64,000 nucleotides of DNA from Burhinus oedicnemus (taxonomy: Eukaryota > Chordata > Aves > Charadriiformes > Burhinidae): NCBI GenBank assembly GCA_008921705.1, contig VFFE01007100.1, positions 413,769 to 477,768 of the forward strand. The letters run 5' to 3'. How positions within the stretch are numbered: position 1 is the first letter of the stretch; every line of letters starts with the position of its first letter. The position numbers and the translations under genes were made by a program. The notes below the pieces were generated by a model. The model did not search any database and was not told the origin of the DNA. It worked only from the letters and a program-made list of their open reading frames with translations. Below are positions 61,257-64,000 of this stretch, piece by piece.

Positions 61257-62924
61257 TAAATAAAACAAAATGAAATGAAAATCATTTTTTTTTGCAAAAC
61301 CAAGCTTGGGATAGAGAAAATACTTTGGGTTGAATGCAAATATTATGCTTTGAGAAAAGGAATCTCTTAGAAAACCTGGAACTGTTTTTAAGAAGTAGCA
61401 GGGCTGTTAGAAGAAATTATGCCAGGACAAAGATTTTTCTTTCAGTCAAGCTCCTAACTTGCAGCTTTCAACACTACTATGTCAACAACTCTTCATTTTC
61501 ATTTTGAAAAAGCATTTCATGAAAGCTGCCTTAATCTCATGGCATGTTTTGATTTTAAGAAAGTAGCTCCATCTTCAAACGTTTTCAGGCACAGCATCGT
61601 CAGGCACAATTCAGCAACATTAAATCCTGTAAAAACCTCAGACAAAGTCGCTCTGAGTAGAAAGTGTCCAAGAAACTCTTGAGCGTGCTTTTAAAACACA
61701 CCCTTTCCCCCAAAGACTTTGAAATCTCTGCGAGCTATATGGTAAGCACTCCTTTCTTCCTTGATTATGGATTGCAACATGAATGATAGCCATCTAAAAT
61801 TTTGCAGATGCTGATTAAAACTATTGATATTTTGTGTGTGAAAAGACCAAGTACGTTATACACCTCCACAGATATGTTCTTGGTGTACTTAGTTCCTTCT
61901 GCACCAAAATTCTGATTGACTGGCCAGACAACCTGCCCCGTGAAACCTTTCTCTGTTCGTACAGTTGAGAAGACCCCAGTGAAACACAGTCCATGATCAG
62001 ATGCAGGAAAGTTCATTAACCGTGCTTGTCAGACATATGCAAGGCTTCGCACGAACACTGAGTAAGCAGGAAAAAAACATTCATTGACGTGAGTAAGGGT
62101 ATTCATCAGAAAACTCTACACTGGACTTCTGTCAAAGGTTGCACCTTTTTTTGGTGTGTGGATAACACCTAAGTCTTCAGAAATATGCAACCATTGCTTC
62201 CTTTCCTCCATGCTCTTGTCTTAGCATGTGCACACAGAATCAATTACTTTATTTTCAGTTGCTAATCCAGAGCTCGAGTTTTGCTTATAAGATACCTAGC
62301 ACCGAGGACCATGCTTCAATTAGGCAGCGTCATTCATGGAAGAAACCTGTCCTCTGAAGCATTTCTGACAGTCTGTGTAAAACTTCGTAATATTTTTAGC
62401 TTGCATAGAAATCATAAATATTATCTTATTAGTGACTTAAAGCCGGCAGATATTTTGAAAGCCCTGGTAACAGCATTTGGCTCAAAGTTAGTTCTGTACT
62501 TGCTCGAAAGCAGGCAGACTCTAGCTCCTTTGATTCCTCTCAGACTGCTCTCATTTCCTGCTCCACCTTTCCAGAAATCAAGGATCCAGCAATTCTCACC
62601 CTCAGTGCTTATCTCAGCCTGTCAGACGCCGTTCTCCTTCGCTCCTGGATAATCCCCACATACGTGTTTCACCTAACGACCCACTTTCCAGCATTCCCCG
62701 GGCTGTTTTCTCAGCCTGCACCATATCTGCCTTGAGACAAGCTGAGCAAAACCAGACAGGGCACTGAAGATAACACATTCTGCCCATGTCCATGACTGGA
62801 CTATCAAATTATGGCCAGAAGGCTTGTTTTAGCACAGTCGTTGCCCCAGCAAGCCCGTGGAGAGAGTGACTGCAAAAGAATATGAACCTGTTGCCATTGA
62901 TGGATGACATCCAGTAGCTGAGAT

Positions 62925-62926
<2 letters not shown>

Positions 62927-62955
<29 letters not shown>
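62927..62955 (+). repeat. Poly(A) tract
   Basis: Twenty-nine A residues, the longest homopolymer in the window; length likely unstable. Confidence 0.95.
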
Positions 62956-62957
<2 letters not shown>

Positions 62958-64000
62958 GCCACAGAGTGTCTCTTTTTTGATCTTTTTCAAGGAGATGAAA
63001 AATTTACAGAATGTGTCTAGACAAAGTGATGATTCATAATCTCTGCCATGTCTTGCAGCTGCTGGGGGGAGGCAGGGTACAGCCAGTGTGACTTCTTTCT
63101 TCTAGGCCCTTTCTGCTTTTTGTTTTTGTCACTGTTTCTTCCTGTGGAAGGGCATGGAGAAAAATGAGTCACGAGTGTGTCTGGAGGGATCTGGAGCAGC
63201 TCTTACGCCAAATATTTGTGCTATTCAGCACATCCCAGAAACAGGAGATTAATTTTTTTCCCTGTTAATCCCTGAACGTTCAGATAATAATGAATCGGTT
63301 GTAAGGGAACTATTACTAATGTAGCCTGTTTCTCAATAGATTTGGGTCCCATGGTTGACTGAATTTTAAGAGAAGAGAGGCATGACTCCACGTGTAAGTA
63401 TTGCCATTGAGATGAAATACCTTTGGATGGCCTACGACTGAATAAACACAGAAGGTGCTGCAGTGGCATTAATTATTGGGTGAAAGTCTAACTATCACAG
63501 ATTCTTATTTACAGGAGATAAGGGCTGCCGACTGGAAAGCCAGACAATGACCCGTGCATCTGAGCTGCATGGAGAAGTCATGAGACTTTATACAGTGTTT
63601 TCAATGTCTTTTTAATTTTGAGCTTATCGTGATGTTGTTAGTGATATGTGTGGTAGTTCCATCGTAATTCCCCTGCGATAAGGCTAAGTTGAATGAGTTG
63701 GAGCAGTGTGCGTTTCCTCTCCAGCAAAAGTGCCCACATCTGTTAGGTCTTCCTCACTAAACTGGTTTGACTTGTGCTAAATGTTTTCCTAAAATAACCT
63801 GTGACACTACTTAGTGTCACCTCCTGAATTCTTTTGTCCTAAGAGGTTTATTTCAAAACTCTTATACTGAGTCAGTCAACCTCGAGTCAACTGTGAAGGA
63901 AGACCTGAAGGAAGATATGTCTGGCAATGCCATCTCTAAAACATTTTCTGCAGCTGCTTTGAGCTCCAGCTGGAGGAATAATTTCCCTCATGTCAACAAT

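Larger units (their letters stand above)
52703..64000. other. Intergenic region downstream of CYP24A1
   Basis: Simple repeats (57721, 58030, 61184, 62927), an inverted repeat (57232), a nuclear-receptor half-site cluster (56858) and an isolated CpG-rich patch (60655-60800). No BCAS1 exon was recognised although synteny would put that gene to the right. Confidence 0.65.

Noticed and set aside
61100..61339. 79-codon minus-strand frame with ISFHF repeats
   Set aside because: It is the (AATGA)n microsatellite read as codons.
1..64000. CRISPR array, prokaryotic defence cluster or other bacterial system
   Set aside because: No regularly spaced direct repeats, no operon-like ORF runs and clear vertebrate introns and CR1 elements throughout.
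62600..64000. First exon of BCAS1 at the right edge
   Set aside because: Synteny suggests the gene lies to the right, but no matching N-terminal peptide or CpG promoter was seen before the window ends.

Overview
This 64 kb window is nuclear DNA of a bird. The evidence is two intron-containing vertebrate genes with GT-AG splice sites, AT-rich intergenic DNA broken by CpG islands at promoters, and two avian-style CR1 LINE tails. No tRNA, rRNA, CRISPR, plasmid or prokaryotic operon structure is visible. The species cannot be fixed from the sequence.

Two protein-coding genes are supported exon by exon. PFDN4 (prefoldin subunit 4) lies on the minus strand at 28397-31222 in four coding exons (135 residues). 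CYP24A1 (mitochondrial vitamin D 24-hydroxylase) lies on the plus strand from 43402 in eleven long coding exons plus a probable short last exon at 51336 (about 518 residues). They are divergent, start codon to start codon about 12.2 kb apart, each with its own CpG island. The order and orientation match the PFDN4-CYP24A1 neighbourhood known in mammals. On that synteny DOK5 should lie off the left edge and BCAS1 off the right edge; no exon of either was recognised here.

Layout: 1-28.1 kb is an AT-rich gene-free stretch with two solo LTRs of one retrovirus-like family (158-803 and 14693-15337), two CR1 tails, a decayed LINE reverse-transcriptase copy of a non-CR1 type (about 9.2-10.65 kb) and relics of the ancient amniote SINE MIR. 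28.1-31.8 kb is PFDN4 and its CpG island. 31.8-42.9 kb is the divergent intergenic gap with one MIR relic. 42.9-52.7 kb is CYP24A1: GC-rich promoter with a 50-bp tandem repeat, a cluster of vitamin D receptor-type half-sites, inverted CCAAT and TATA boxes, the exons, and a 3' UTR with several AATAAA signals. 52.7-64 kb is gene-free, with simple repeats, a small isolated CpG-rich patch near 60.7 kb and some unexplained open frames.

The two genes are not functionally linked: PFDN4 is a housekeeping chaperone subunit and CYP24A1 is a hormone-induced catabolic enzyme. The most informative signals are in the CYP24A1 promoter and at its two ends: the putative VDRE cluster at 43220-43255, the GC-box minisatellite beside it, a 99-nt stop-free in-frame first intron, and a last intron with tandem acceptors that gives alternative C-termini. 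No convincing new biological system was found; the rest is ordinary avian intergenic DNA with old transposon debris.
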